Source: Phoronis australis (Eukaryota; Phoronida; Phoronidae). From it: a stretch of 64,000 nt of DNA. Both the position numbers and the translations under genes were made by a program. This document shows positions 1-11,760 of this stretch, piece after piece; within the stretch, counting starts at the first letter, position 1; every line of letters starts with the position of its first letter. Under the pieces are notes generated by a model. That model was not told the origin of the DNA, did not search any database, and saw nothing but the letters and a program-made list of their open reading frames with translations. The DNA is taken from positions 344,476-408,475 of the forward strand of contig NMRA01000400.1 in the NCBI GenBank assembly GCA_002633005.1, in the 5' to 3' direction.

Positions 1-2395
1 ACTGAAACGTTAGAATTCTAACTGAATCCTTTTAATGAGGCAAGAAAGAAGGCTATCCTCTTAATTCAGTGACTGTTTACGTGAAGCAGCTTCATTATTT
101 AGATTGTCATCAAGAGCTAAAGGTATGCCACAATTCCCAAGGATGTCACTCGCATGTCACCGTGCGAATCTATGGATAAAGTATTAATTAGTGACTTACA
201 TGACGGTGTTGATTCCAGCTAGCTGTTGCAGCATTTGAAGACTGCATCCTATTATAAGCGCCCTTCGCACGGCGGGAATTTTAAACATCTGTATGCAGAT
301 GGGAGCGTGAGCTGAAAAGTGTTCACGGAAGTTTTACACAATATGAATGAAAAAATAACCGAGAAAAGTTTATCTGGGTCCATGTCCACCAGCTGGAGAC
401 TCGACCTGTAAAGTGACAAATCGCGTGTCACAGTTCGAGTAATTTTCCACGTTCAAGTTATGTACATGTAACAGTACAATTTCCAGATGGATTGAAAGCG
501 ATTACGTCACACCTCTAGCAACTGCTCCAAACTGGAGACAAACGATGTGGCGTTAGCCTACTTTTGAACTAGCATATTTGTTCAAACAGGCAAAAGAAAA
601 ACAACTTTTCAAATTACGAGGCTCATTTCACAGCATCTGTGAGCCATACAGATTAGGGCATTGACCACATGTGCTTTAAAACAGAACTAAACGTGATTTT
701 CCAGTTGCTTGTTTTGATCTTAAGTAATTTCCAGTTTAGAAGTGACAAGCGTTAGAGCCAAGACGACGGAATCTCACAGACGATTCTTGTAAGTTGACGC
801 CACATGATCCGTTCCAGTTGCAATGCCTTTCATGTCAGTCAACATTGTTGACACGTAATAACGCATTCTCATTGCACAGATGCTTGAACTTTTATCTAGT
901 TGTCTCGCTCTCAGATAGGCTGTTTTATATATCTGAGTCTCGCTCAATGATGCTTAAATATGTGGTCTCACCTAAGGGCAGTTAATCTAACGTATGTAAC
1001 TAAGCCGCTCCTCTGTAAGAAAATGCCTAACTAGGTAGGCGTCGCTAGCATCAGAATAAAATCGCCTTGCACTTGATAATTTACTTGCGCAAACTGCGGC
1101 TCCAAAAACCTCATCGATTTCTTGAACACTTTATAAAATTAGTGTCATTCTGAAGACAAAAAGGGGAAGTAGAGTGTTTTGCATCAAAAACTCTAGCTTA
1201 CTTTGATTTATCAAAACCTTAAAGCGCAAGTGAAATTAAACACTATGGAAACAACACGCGCACATGATAAGCAAGACACGTCCATACTGTAAGCCAAATT
1301 TAAAGACACGTTCTAACGGTATTTCAATTTAAATCATCAAATTATAACCAAATTATAACCAGTACGTCGTGGAAAGAGAACAATCATTTCTGTTGTGTGA
1401 TTAACAACGTTTAACTACTGCAGACAGTAGATATTTCCATTGCTACTCCAATTACCGTAATTATTCTCCATTAACGACATTTGCAGCAAAACTGCATATT
1501 GATAGTCCTCCTAAACTTAAAAGTAACATACTTATTTAGCGGTGATTCGTTCTGAGTGGCTGATCCCTTTGCATTGGAATATCGATCATGCAAGGCAGGC
1601 ACAAAAATAAAATGCATTTCCTGCAGATAATTGTTAATCTAATTTGACCTTTAATGAAGGATGACGACCATTAACATTCAGTTTTTGTTCTTTCCGGACT
1701 AGCAGGATTTGCACTCGTAAAATGTTCTTTATCAAAATACAACCCCCATTGGAAAAATGGGGAATTAATCTGGTAGTTCTCCAAAATACAAGTTAACGAT
1801 AAAATATAAGAATTAAATATTAATGGTAAGTGTAAAGGAATGTCGCTGTTTTGTTGTGATCTACGTCATCAAAAGGCAATTTATCTACTTTATTACGTCA
1901 AATTGTAACCATTTTCGAAATCAAACGTTTCCGTATTTCTTTGAATCGAAACTACTCCCCTACAAGTACACGTTATAGCACTTTCAATCAATCTTACCGA
2001 AACATCCTAACATGCTTTTATCTTGTAAGATATACAATTCTAGTGATTTCACAAACACGTCCATGAAAAAACGAAGAGCTTCAAATGACACGCTCAATAT
2101 CTTTCTCCGCAAAACATTTGATGTCGGTGATTTTAATGTGATCACGTTTCAAAATCCTAACCTGTGATTACCGAGACGTTAAAAACTATTGTTTTCTTCA
2201 TGCGCGCACCCAGCGTTTAATAAGGGGGTGTCGAATCTCTGACAAAATGGACCTTTTCCTAACAAAAAGCGTGAGGACTAAAAAAACCGGGGTACCAACT
2301 TCAGGTCTGTGAACTGTGCGTTTGCGCCTTTTTGGTGTTTTGGTGGACATTTGTCTCACTTTCTCGGACTTATTGTTTTTACCCACTTCGCCAAA

Positions 2396-2450
2396 TGGTG
2401 GTGGTGGGGGGGGGGTCGTTCGAGTCCCCCGAGCCCCCCCTCCTGGGTTC
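2396..2450. repeat. G-run and C-run low-complexity tract
   Basis: A GGT-rich stretch passes into a long G run and then into C runs. Proline- and glycine-rich open frames on both strands here come from base composition and are not genes. Confidence 0.8.
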
Positions 2451-3023
2451 GCGCATGTTCTTTGCCCATACTTTTTCGTAACAATTTCAAGGAATTCCAT
2501 TCCTTCATATATACTTAGTATCTGACCCCAGCCTTATTTCAGATACGTTAACATTTATACAACATTTGAAACTGGTGCTGGCTCAACAACGTTTTCAGTA
2601 TTGTCTCCAGATGCACCTTAACAAGGAGGTTCCAAAGGTGAATGGTACTTTAAAAATGCTTACACCTGGCTTCCATTTCTTGTTTATCTTGAAGTATACT
2701 TTGACGCATGTGCTCAAACTCTTCTCCGACGTCCTCGTGACCTCTGAGTTTCTCTAGAACCTATCAGAAAAGGACATTAATATTCCGAGTTGCAGACGTT
2801 TTTAAAGTGGCTGCAAGCCTGGCATGTTCGAAATGATGGTGTCAAAACAGTCAGCATGACGACGGTTGTGTAGATGATGACGTTGATTGATAACTGGAGT
2901 ATCTATAATGTATTCCGGCAGCGACGATGAAGAGGATAATGTGATTATGGCGGAGGATCTGGTGTTACTTCTAATTTGTTCTTGTCTTTTTTTACAAGAC
3001 AAGATGATTCTACTTGCCTTTGC

Positions 3024-3180
3024 GCTTTAACTATGACGATGATGACGATGGTTATCGTTGTGATGATTGTGAAAGTGAAGATGATGTTGGCGCTGCAGAT
3101 GGTGACCATGATCACGGTGAAGATGAAGGAGATGATGGTAACGATAGTGATGATGATACAGTAGTGACCACAGCGATAGT
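3024..3180. repeat. GAT/GAC-rich trinucleotide-like tract
   Basis: Degenerate repeats of GAT, GAC and GGT triplets fill the tract. They give Asp-rich, Met-rich or His-rich translations depending on frame. A similar tract lies at 11524-11760, so this is best read as an imperfect microsatellite. Confidence 0.75.
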
Positions 3181-3516
3181 GACAAATCCGATTTGAAGAT
3201 AATGTAAACGATCACGACTACGGTGACGATTCCAAGACTGTTGCAAATAGGCCTAGGCCTCCAATCTTTACTTTCCGAAAGTATGTTCCTTCACCGAGTT
3301 AAAGCATGTACTTTGTAGGTTTTTGGCTAAATGCAAAGAGTTGTCGATGAGGCCTTGCATAACCTTAACGCTCGAAATGTTTACGCTCGTCGTTTTACGA
3401 GCGTGTTAGTCGAACGTAATTTACGTGCCTATAAGTTTTTTAGAGCTCACATGACCTGCATCCTAATGGAGCCTATTTGTTGTTGTTCTTTTACCAAACC
3501 CAATGCATTGCGGTAC

Positions 3517-3631
3517 CTTTTTAGCCTTGTCTTCTTTAGCATGGATGATTAACCATCTAGGACTCTCAGGCAAGAAGATGAATGCTATGAACTGGATTAC
3601 AGCCGGGATAGCACCGATACCAAGCATGATC
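3517..3631 (-). CDS. SLC2A13: SLC2A13-like transporter, exon 3 (partial gene)
   Basis: This is the third coding exon of a major-facilitator sugar/polyol transporter that resembles proton/myo-inositol cotransporters. The minus strand shows an acceptor (CTATTACAG) before the exon. The 115 nt encode a membrane helix ([13 protein letters not shown]) followed by the family signature PESPRWLI, which sits at the end of helix 6 before the large cytoplasmic loop. The exon ends AAAAAG then GTACCG, a usable donor. Its first base completes the Arg codon begun in exon 2, and it ends in phase 0. The open frame past the donor loses similarity, which supports splicing there. No later exon is visible. The encoded role, import of inositol with protons at a membrane, is known for the family and inferred here. 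Confidence 0.9.
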
Positions 3632-4563
3632 CTGTAATAGCAAAGCGGTGATGGAAGAATGTGCGATATTACCGTGACAAGTACATGTAGATGCAGTGCT
3701 TCACACAACCATTTAGCCACAGCAAGTTTGTAGGCCCAGGGTTTATCCACTTTTAAACAAACTAGAATTACCAACAAAATGGAAATTACATTGGACTAAA
3801 GACAGATGTATGTATTTTTGTTGACCCCGTTTATGGTTTGTGAGTTGTAGGCGCGTTGGTATGACAACATAAGTACATGTACACAAGAAAAAGAACAACA
3901 TATGCTTCATAAATTATGAAACTTAAGACTCAAAACCTATAGTCACTCAAAATAAGAATTGCTGTCGAGTACAGTTTTAGCACAAAGGTTTGAGCTGTGT
4001 AAGCATGAAATGTCAGAGTAGAAAAAGGCATAGACGCGCCATGCACGCCGATTATCCGTTGGGTTAGCGAAATAAAAAGAGACAAAATAACACATTGTAA
4101 TAAATGAAAACAGATACTTACACTCATAATATAAGGAAACCATACAACACAGATCTAAAATAAATAAATAAATGAGTACGACACTTAACAACACCAATCA
4201 TAGACGTTGCTCAATAAGCGCTCACGTGCCAGTATTGCTCCCCATGAGCGATAGTTTTCTAAATGTTCTCCATGGTCGAGTTTCAATTTCCCACCCTGTT
4301 TATTTTAAAAAGGCAAAGTTCAGTAGGACGTTTTCGTTTTTTAAATCTAAAAAAAGATGGCAAATAGATTTCGAACGAATGTTAGAAAGGTAATTGTTAT
4401 CCTGATGTTTTCATTTCTAGGCTACCTCCTTGTTGTAATACTATAGATCATTACAGACTCTGGCGCTGTACGTGCACAGGCTAGATAACTCTACAGGGCA
4501 ACACATGGTCACATCGTGTGTCCAGATTTTAAGAACAGGTAGGCGGTTTGTTTTAAAACTTAC
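3632..4563 (-). other. Intron 2 of the SLC2A13-like gene
   Basis: A 932-bp intron that starts GTAAGT and ends CAG, read on the minus strand. It interrupts an Arg codon (phase 2). No gene or recognised repeat was seen inside. Confidence 0.85.
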
Positions 4564-4720
4564 CGCCATCCGTCCAGGTAAAAACTGAAAGTGCCGCTCA
4601 TGATGTTAGCAAAAAACTGACCCCCCGCGATCATTATCACATCAGCAGTAACCAGGCGCCCTCTTGCGTGTGCAGGTGCAATCTCAGCGATGTACATAGG
4701 CACGGTGCAGGACACAAAAC
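4564..4720 (-). CDS. SLC2A13: SLC2A13-like transporter, exon 2 (partial gene)
   Basis: This exon encodes helix 4, the following loop and the start of helix 5 of the transporter. The minus-strand acceptor is CTATTTCAG and the donor is G then GTAAGT. The first two bases complete the Gly codon left by exon 1, so the reading runs from GVGIG directly into GFVSCTVPMYIAEIAP. The motif VPMYIAEIAP followed by RGRLVT is a hallmark of the SLC2A/sugar-transporter family, and GGQFFAN with a nearby DGWR fits the inositol-transporter branch. The length is 157 nt. Phase and similarity agree with exons 1 and 3, so the gene model is well supported on sequence alone. Confidence 0.92.
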
Positions 4721-6823
4721 CTGAAATAGATTTGATGAATAAACAAGTTGCAAAATCACTTAATGCCGTGTAGGTGAAATCATTGGAGCACAACACGCTA
4801 TTGTTTGCATTATTTACAAAATCAAATTTTGTGTGACATGGTTGGCTAAACACTGAACATAAGTAAACATATGCACGTGCGGTAGCTTATATCTACACAC
4901 TAATCTTAATGATCCTCTTTATGAGTCATTTTAGTTAAAAAATTACCGTACAAAATATTGGGAAATCAAATTCTCAAACGAAAACTGTTCAACATGAAAT
5001 AATTTTTATGTCGTCCCTTGTGCTTCCATAATCAGGAGAAATCAATAGACAGTGTGTAGCGTATTTTAAGGAGAAACACTTTTACCCAGAATAAATAGAA
5101 ACTTTAAAGCTATATTGAATGCTAATTTTGTTACAAACCATTTGGCAGATCGCGTTTCAAGTGTCACGAAACTTGAGTCCTCAGACAACTCGGGTCAACA
5201 GTTCTTCTTTTCTAGGATTATGTAATGGTTGGAGCTAATGCGTGTGACTTTCGGGCGTAATAAACCACTTCATTCTAGTTTTTACCTTAATTTGAAATTT
5301 GAACCGCCAAAGCAGCGCCCAACGTACCTTTAAATTTTAATTTTCAACGCAGAAATTTGTTACTGCAAATGTTGCACAGCACTCTAAGGTTTAAAAACAA
5401 TGTTCACTTGAAACCACTGCAATAATCACCTATGTAAAATAAGGCAATACGCCTAATGATGGAGATCTCGTGCCCAACGGTTTCCACACTGATGTAATTT
5501 TAATGAGGCACAGTGACATTCCATTTACAAATCGCATTTCAACACAGGTAGCAGAGTATTCATTGCCTGTTGTACAGAACTAAAAGCTATTGTTGTTTAA
5601 ACCGAGTTATATTGAACGCTACACCGAGGGATCAGGAAATAGCCTTCAACGTAAGAGCGAACGAGAATGAAGCGGTATATCAAGCCAAAAATAACACATT
5701 GTGAGCTCCATTCCGATTTCAGTACAACAATAGAAAACTAAAAGTGTTAGCTAGCCTTATTTCACGACTCGATTTTTTGTGAGCGTCGCAAAATTAAATG
5801 GAAACATTTGACATTAGCCATTGTTTGAAACGGATGTCCCAAGATGATTGTAATATGATTTAAATATCGCTCAATACTCTGGAGCATCGCGTGAAAACAA
5901 TGGTCGTCCTTAATAGACGAACTCACAAATACCTTCTTCATGTCTTTGCGTAGGCCGCAAGTGAGTTGAGGTTTAGCCGCAGTCGGGCGTGTCTTATATG
6001 ATGCGTGCGATGAAAAAACACTTAGTGAAATTCACCGTGGCCAGTGTGGCAAGCAAGTGATAGAATTATTGTAGCGTTACAGAATACCAACACGACAAAA
6101 CAGTTCTCGGGGGAGTGAGAAAAAACAAAAACGTTCCTGACGTCAGGCCTAGATGTACTCTGTAGTGCACGCCCCTGTGGGTACGTGTTTCCTAATTCGG
6201 AAGATTGTTAAAAAAGTCAAATTATTAAATTTCATCGGTTGTCTGCGCGTTGGTGATTTTCCATGTCATGGTGAGGCATTCATCACGAATTGTCATGTGG
6301 TCCATAATCCTGCAATCATCCATTTATTGTTCCAGACTTTCCGAAAATAAGGCCATGGGTAATATTTGGAGGCACTCTACATAGGAACATCTCCGACAAC
6401 TTCACTGATTTTTTTCTCAAAGCTTCTAATTGATATGTAAACGAATGTATACGAGTTATGCGTATATCATACACTCGATGATGATTGTAAGATAACACAA
6501 GTGTGGTCCTTCATTAAACATTGCACAAAACCTAAAAATCGTTTTCGTTCGTGTGCATGAAAAGCGCGTGTCAACAGAAGTGTGGGATTTTCACAATTTG
6601 ATGTTTCCACATCTATTCAAGGAAGATATACATCGCGCAGTGCACTGCCGGTTGATCTAGGACATAGTAAGCGGGTGGAAGCAATCACAATTTTCGACAG
6701 TGTTTTTTGTTGGCTGAATGAAAAACGGGGATCCGTCTTTGCAATAGAATAAAAATTACACGTTGATTGACGTTATGCCGATAGTTCATAATGATGGCAC
6801 TTGTTTTGTTATAAAAAAGACCA

Positions 6824-7221
6824 GGGCCCGGTCTCTAATCTTTGTACTCGAAACGAACTCGAAACTATTTTTGGCAATTTCTCTGCTCCTTTTGTGCGAA
6901 CTTAAGATAATTGGTTATCAGACTGTGCTCGAATACATTATAGTTTATGCATAGGAGTTTCTAGTTCAAGTTTGCCCTTGAAGACAATAATATTCGCGCT
7001 ACAAACTCGAGTAAAAACTCGAAATTTCGAGTTCAAACTCGAATTTATTGCTTTAATATTGGGTTTACAAACTGTGAACTAAGGGCAATAAATTATCTAC
7101 GTAAGTTATGGTGTACTCGAGCATAGAATAATAGACACTTATCTTGAGTCAAAAGTTGAGTAGAAAATGCCAAACCTAATTTCGAGTTCCATTTTGAGTA
7201 AAAAAACTGAAGACCGGGCCC
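6824..7221. mobile_element. MITE family 1, copy 1 (GGGCCC-ended)
   Basis: A 398-bp non-coding element ends in inverted GGGCCCGGTCT / AGACCGGGCCC. Subterminal regions repeat ACTCGAAA-type motifs. The middle is a palindrome built from ACTCGAG and TCGAGTT words. A full copy in opposite orientation lies at 31510-31912, and a diverged half copy at 61905-62145. No transposase is encoded, so it is non-autonomous. Confidence 0.88.
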
Positions 7222-7951
7222 AGAATTTGTTGCTTGACAGTGATTTGTTGGATTGGAACATGCGTTCAGTAAACCCCATACCTCCTGTCAAAATACAACT
7301 TTTGATTAAAGCGACTTTCAATTATAAAATCGGTCTCATCTTGCTGTGCTCGAGTACAACCGACGGTTCGTCAATGCTGGTTCAGATCACGCCAAGTTGC
7401 TGTCATGGCGTTTTGCCACCGAAATATTGTGTTCATATGGGGAATTTCGAGCGTTTTATTGTTACCAATTTACATTTCAAGGAAAGAATAAGAACGCGAA
7501 GCCGTTGCTTAGGAAGAGTAATACAGTAAGTTTGTCAAGAAATTTGTTTTCGATACAAAGCATGTTCCACTTGAGATTTTTGGGAGGTAGGCTTAACATC
7601 AGAGCCAAAACCACAAATTGTTCGTACGGATGTTGATCAGCGAAACCACTGGAGGAAACCGAAAGCAGAGAGCATATGCAGATGCCACCTATTTTACGTA
7701 ATATGATCTGTAATACACAAGGGCGTGGTCTGTAGGCTAAGCTTTAATGAGCAGTGTTTGCAATGCGGGGGCGAATAACACTGTTGAAGCAAAAGGAGGG
7801 CTTCATACGACCCGTTTCGTTGTGAATGTTCCGAACCCTCGACCCACTAAACTAAAGCCGCATCGTTTGGAAAGCACTTGTTTCGTGCATCACAGAACAA
7901 GCAATAAGCATTTCGTTAAATCAAAGTTACTTCAGATCCTTGTTTTGTCAA

Positions 7952-8125
7952 TTGACCTATCGTCAGGATTTTGAGTGACAGCTTAACTGACCAACCAGAA
8001 CGCGGCATTCTTGACACACTTTCGTTTCCAAGCCGCCATTTTACCCGGTAAACAACACGTTGTCAGGTAAAACTTATTGTTTGTTTGTCGACTTTTCGCA
8101 AGGGTGCGGAGCTTGTGATAGGTCA
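7952..8125. mobile_element. MITE family 2, copy 1
   Basis: A 174-bp element with short terminal inverted repeats related to TTGACCTATCG. It is closely similar, in reverse orientation, to 15404-15577. The two share an internal GTCGACAAACAAACAATAA word and the stretch around GGTAAA/TTTACC. Confidence 0.8.
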
Positions 8126-8203
8126 TTTGGTGTCAAGCAACTAGTAAGGCTTATTTTCAAGCACTAACAACCTGCCACTTCTTTCAAAGTCCAGAAATCC
8201 CAT

Positions 8204-8257
8204 CCAGTTTGATTACGGAACGGTTTGATAAAAACTTCGTACCGGCAAGTGGTCTAA
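8204..8257 (+). repeat. Dispersed SINE-like core, copy at 8.2 kb
   Basis: The copy ends in CGGCAAGTGGTC. The same 3' word, preceded by variants of GAGCAAGGAACAAGTTG, recurs at 15.2, 17.8, 18.1, 22.3 and 23.75 kb. This is a weak, diverged copy. Confidence 0.45.
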
Positions 8258-10086
8258 ATCAGAATTTGGTTTTTGTAAGGGAACGCAGGTTTAAAGCTGT
8301 TTTTGTTTACATATATCAACATATCTTTAAAAGTTCAAAATCCCAGATTTCCTGGTGATAGACTATCATGTAAAGCCACGACAAAGTAAGCACTGAGACA
8401 ACATGCTGTTTGGGAGAGCGTTTGTAGACTTATATGCACCGTAGGCCTACTTACGTTCCTTGGCCAACCGCAAAACCGTCACCAAAGTGCTTTTATTGGA
8501 AGTAAATTTAAAACAGTCTATTCATACTGTACACACTTTTGTGTGTCACTTCATAATTAAGATATCTCATACTGTGAATCCTGTAAGTCAGCAGATCCTA
8601 ATGAGAATATTCATGTGGTAACGTTAGTCGAAGCCTGGAGTTACCCGGACATACGCTCTTCCGGGAATCTGGGCACAAGTTTTTGTTTCCCATCACTCGA
8701 TGCAAATAAGTACATGTACCAAGTTTTGATAGAGGGTGCTTATCGAATATGGGTCACCTCAGTACGGATACTTCGATCGTAATGGCAGGCAATCATGGAG
8801 TTGATTAAGAAAGCTACTAGTACCATTTGCGCAAACTGAGAAACGAGAACAATCCGGTAGTAGGCCTACATCGGAAGTGTAACGGCATGCGCAATGACAC
8901 TAACGCCAGTTATTTTGACATATATCGCTTATGCATCGTGTATTCTTTCGATTCCCCATTCACCTGCCTTGAATTGTGGGAAGAACGCAAGGTGCCCAAA
9001 GGTTTATCATGGGTCAGGCGCAGCGGTTATCCCGAGCAGCCTCGCAGCCCCAACTGAAACCCAGCATTGACCAGATCCTATTTTAATTCAAAATAGAAAC
9101 AAGGAATCAGATAGCTTCAGTCCAAGTAACTAACTGCCAGATTACGAAGCAGACCTACGCCTGCGTGACGCTGTCTTTATTTCAGATTAGACTGTGTACG
9201 GGGCCCACAATCCTAGTGTGTTCTAGGCTGTGCACACAGCGATTTTGGCTAAAGACAATGCCGCTGGTTGGTGCATATTTCGATTCCATGACTCTTTAGT
9301 TTGACCAAGCGCAAGAGGTGCTATTAAGCGGCAAGTGTTCTTTTAAGTTTGGCTAGTAAGTACTTATACAGCTATTAAGTGCTCCAATGACGAAGGACTG
9401 GGCGACTCGGACAAACTCGCTGTACATTTATCTTTAATTAAGTCGAGCAGGTGATATGTTTGCATTCCTAAAATAATGTCTGGCAGTCGCAATATCAAAT
9501 GTAGCATTGGGAACTATGACTGAAATGAGAACTGCGAGAAACATGGGAATTCGATTTAATCACCGAGTTAATTAAAGTGGTGTTGTTTTTTGCAAACATC
9601 AATATGAGATTATCGTGTGAGCGCGTATATACACTGCGCATCACGGTATTGCATAGCCGCGGTGTTTACACAATCAATTGAATAAACAGTTTGTCGTGTA
9701 TGTTATATTAACGAGTGGGTGTCTAAACATATAGACAGACATTCGAACTCCCTGTATGTGTATCTGACCAGTTTTAGACTTTTGTAACACGTGCAGCACC
9801 ACATCTGAATGAATTGTCCTCGTATTGACGATTGTGAGACGCAGTTTAGAAGGGAACTTTCTGACACAAGGTGGCAGACATACGTGTCTATTCAACCTGA
9901 TCACAGTAAAAAGGTTTCTTAGCTGTTTCGCGTAATGAACCTCTGTCCCCATCAAATAACGTTAAAACGTATTTTTGTTTTTAAAATGTCTCTTCCATTC
10001 TTACCGAAGCTAAAAAGTTAACTGGCGGGCATTAGGCTGTCTTATACCTGAAGCCCTCGGGTAAAAAATCGGACGTAGCCCAATTG

Positions 10087-10183
10087 GTGTTGGCTTCGAC
10101 CCAATCAAAATAGTTAAAAGCTTGCCAATATTTCTAAAAAGCCGTTGGAATTCTGAATATTCAGTTTTCATCGAAGCCAACAC
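10087..10183. repeat. 13-bp perfect inverted repeat around a 71-bp spacer
   Basis: GTGTTGGCTTCGA at 10087-10099 is exactly reversed and complemented at 10171-10183. It may be the ends of a tiny fold-back element. No second copy was found in the window. Confidence 0.5.
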
Positions 10184-11523
10184 AGAGGTACGATTTAAAA
10201 CGGAAGATCAAAATTGCATGTTCTATTATGCTTTACACTATTTTGACAGAAGCTTCTCTTCCCCCAGACGTTTCACAATTTGACGGCAGTTTACATTCCT
10301 CCAACCAGGTATTGCACCCTTGTTGCGATTGGTGTCTACTCTAGTGCGCGAAATAACCATAAAATTGCCCCAATTACGGCACTATCCAGAATTTACCCGC
10401 CACCCAAATTAAATAGGCGTACATGTACATGGTTGTGTATTCGGCAGTTTCGTACCCCATGGCTCAAAAGCCGGTGGCTGCGTTAGGCCTTCGCGGATGT
10501 CCGATATCGATACCCTTACATAAATGGGTGGATATTCATATGTTGACCAGATAAAAGGTAACTGGCAAATAACACACGTTAAGGAACCCAACAAACGTTA
10601 CCGTTGAATGTACTGCGATTATGAAAATCGCAAACTGGAATACAGCCGATAATCGCGCTCACTTGCCATCAGCTAATGGTGCTCAAATACCAGTCACATG
10701 CCGATTTCAACACTTCTCTTTTTTGCGGAAATTGGCCTGTGTTTTTAGACGGACAATTGCAAATGACTCACGGAACCATTCGGTTTGCCTATTGCAACCC
10801 AATCTGTAAAATTATAGCTTTACTAACTTTAGAATGATGATGTGAAGCGGTGACAGGCACAGCAGCAGCAAACGCAAGTGATACAAGTGCTCCCCGCTGG
10901 ATTTACAGCATTACGGGTAAACACCACAGAGTTACGTTGAATGCGGTAAATCGAGATGTACTTTTTGTAGGTATGTAATGCTTCCTCAAGTTCCAAGATT
11001 GTCGTTTCAAACTCTAGCTTGTAGAATACTCGTCCATCGGAAGTGGTGACAACAATTTTAGGAAACCAGCACGAAAACAACAGTGGAACAGATCCTGACA
11101 TTAAACTCCAACGCAGAAACAAAATGACAGGGAATTCTGAACCCCCTAAACATCACTTCCGCAACAAGTTATGGCTAATTAATTAAATTGCAGGAAGCCA
11201 TAATTAACTGAAAAATTATGTCTGGGATAACCAACGAACCTTACTTTTTGCTAAAATGACATGAAAAAGGTTGCTTTCTCTTTTAACTCAAGGAACATTT
11301 CTGTAATCGACTTTACTAGGATAAGACTTTCATTAGTTCCAACCTGAGACCAGTTAGTCTGATTCCATGAACGGCTGTTTGACAGCGACTTTCAAATCGT
11401 CTGTATTCTTGAGTGATGGCGAGACGTCTAAAAATCTCCAGTCTTTCGAGTTCGGAAGAAGTAATATCGCTTTAATTATTTTCGAATCCAGTGATTCGTT
11501 AACGGAAACGACTGTAGAGATGT

Positions 11524-11760
11524 AGTGATGATATCAATGGAGATGTTGGTGACGGCAGTAATATCGATGATGAAGATGAAGAAGATGGAAATAATGGTAG
11601 CGAGAATGAGGGAGAGAGTAAATAGAATGGTGATGACGATGTGGGTAATAATGGTGGTTGTTATGATAATGTTGATGATGAAGACGATGATGACGTTAGT
11701 TATGGTGATTATGACGATTGCGATTAGGACAATAGAATTGGAAGTCATGGTGTCAGTAAT
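11524..11760. repeat. GAT/GTG-rich low-complexity tract
   Basis: Degenerate ATGATG, GATGAA and GTGATG triplets run for about 240 bp. They give Met/Val-rich (plus) and Ile/Thr-rich (minus) open frames that are not genes. Compare the tract at 3024-3180. Confidence 0.75.

Larger units (their letters stand above)
1..3516. other. Unassigned stretch, presumably intron 3 of the SLC2A13-like gene
   Basis: No transporter exon following exon 3 was recognised here, so the remaining SLC2A13-like exons probably lie beyond the left edge of the window. The stretch holds AT-rich non-coding sequence, a G/C-run tract near 2.4 kb and a GAT-rich tract near 3.1 kb. The short open frames overlapping those tracts are low-complexity artefacts. 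Confidence 0.5.

Noticed and set aside
2198-2525. Pro- or Gly-rich open frames on both strands
   Set aside because: They come from G and C runs and have no conserved motif.
3014-3215. Asp-, Met- and His-rich frames
   Set aside because: They are different readings of a GAT-rich tract.
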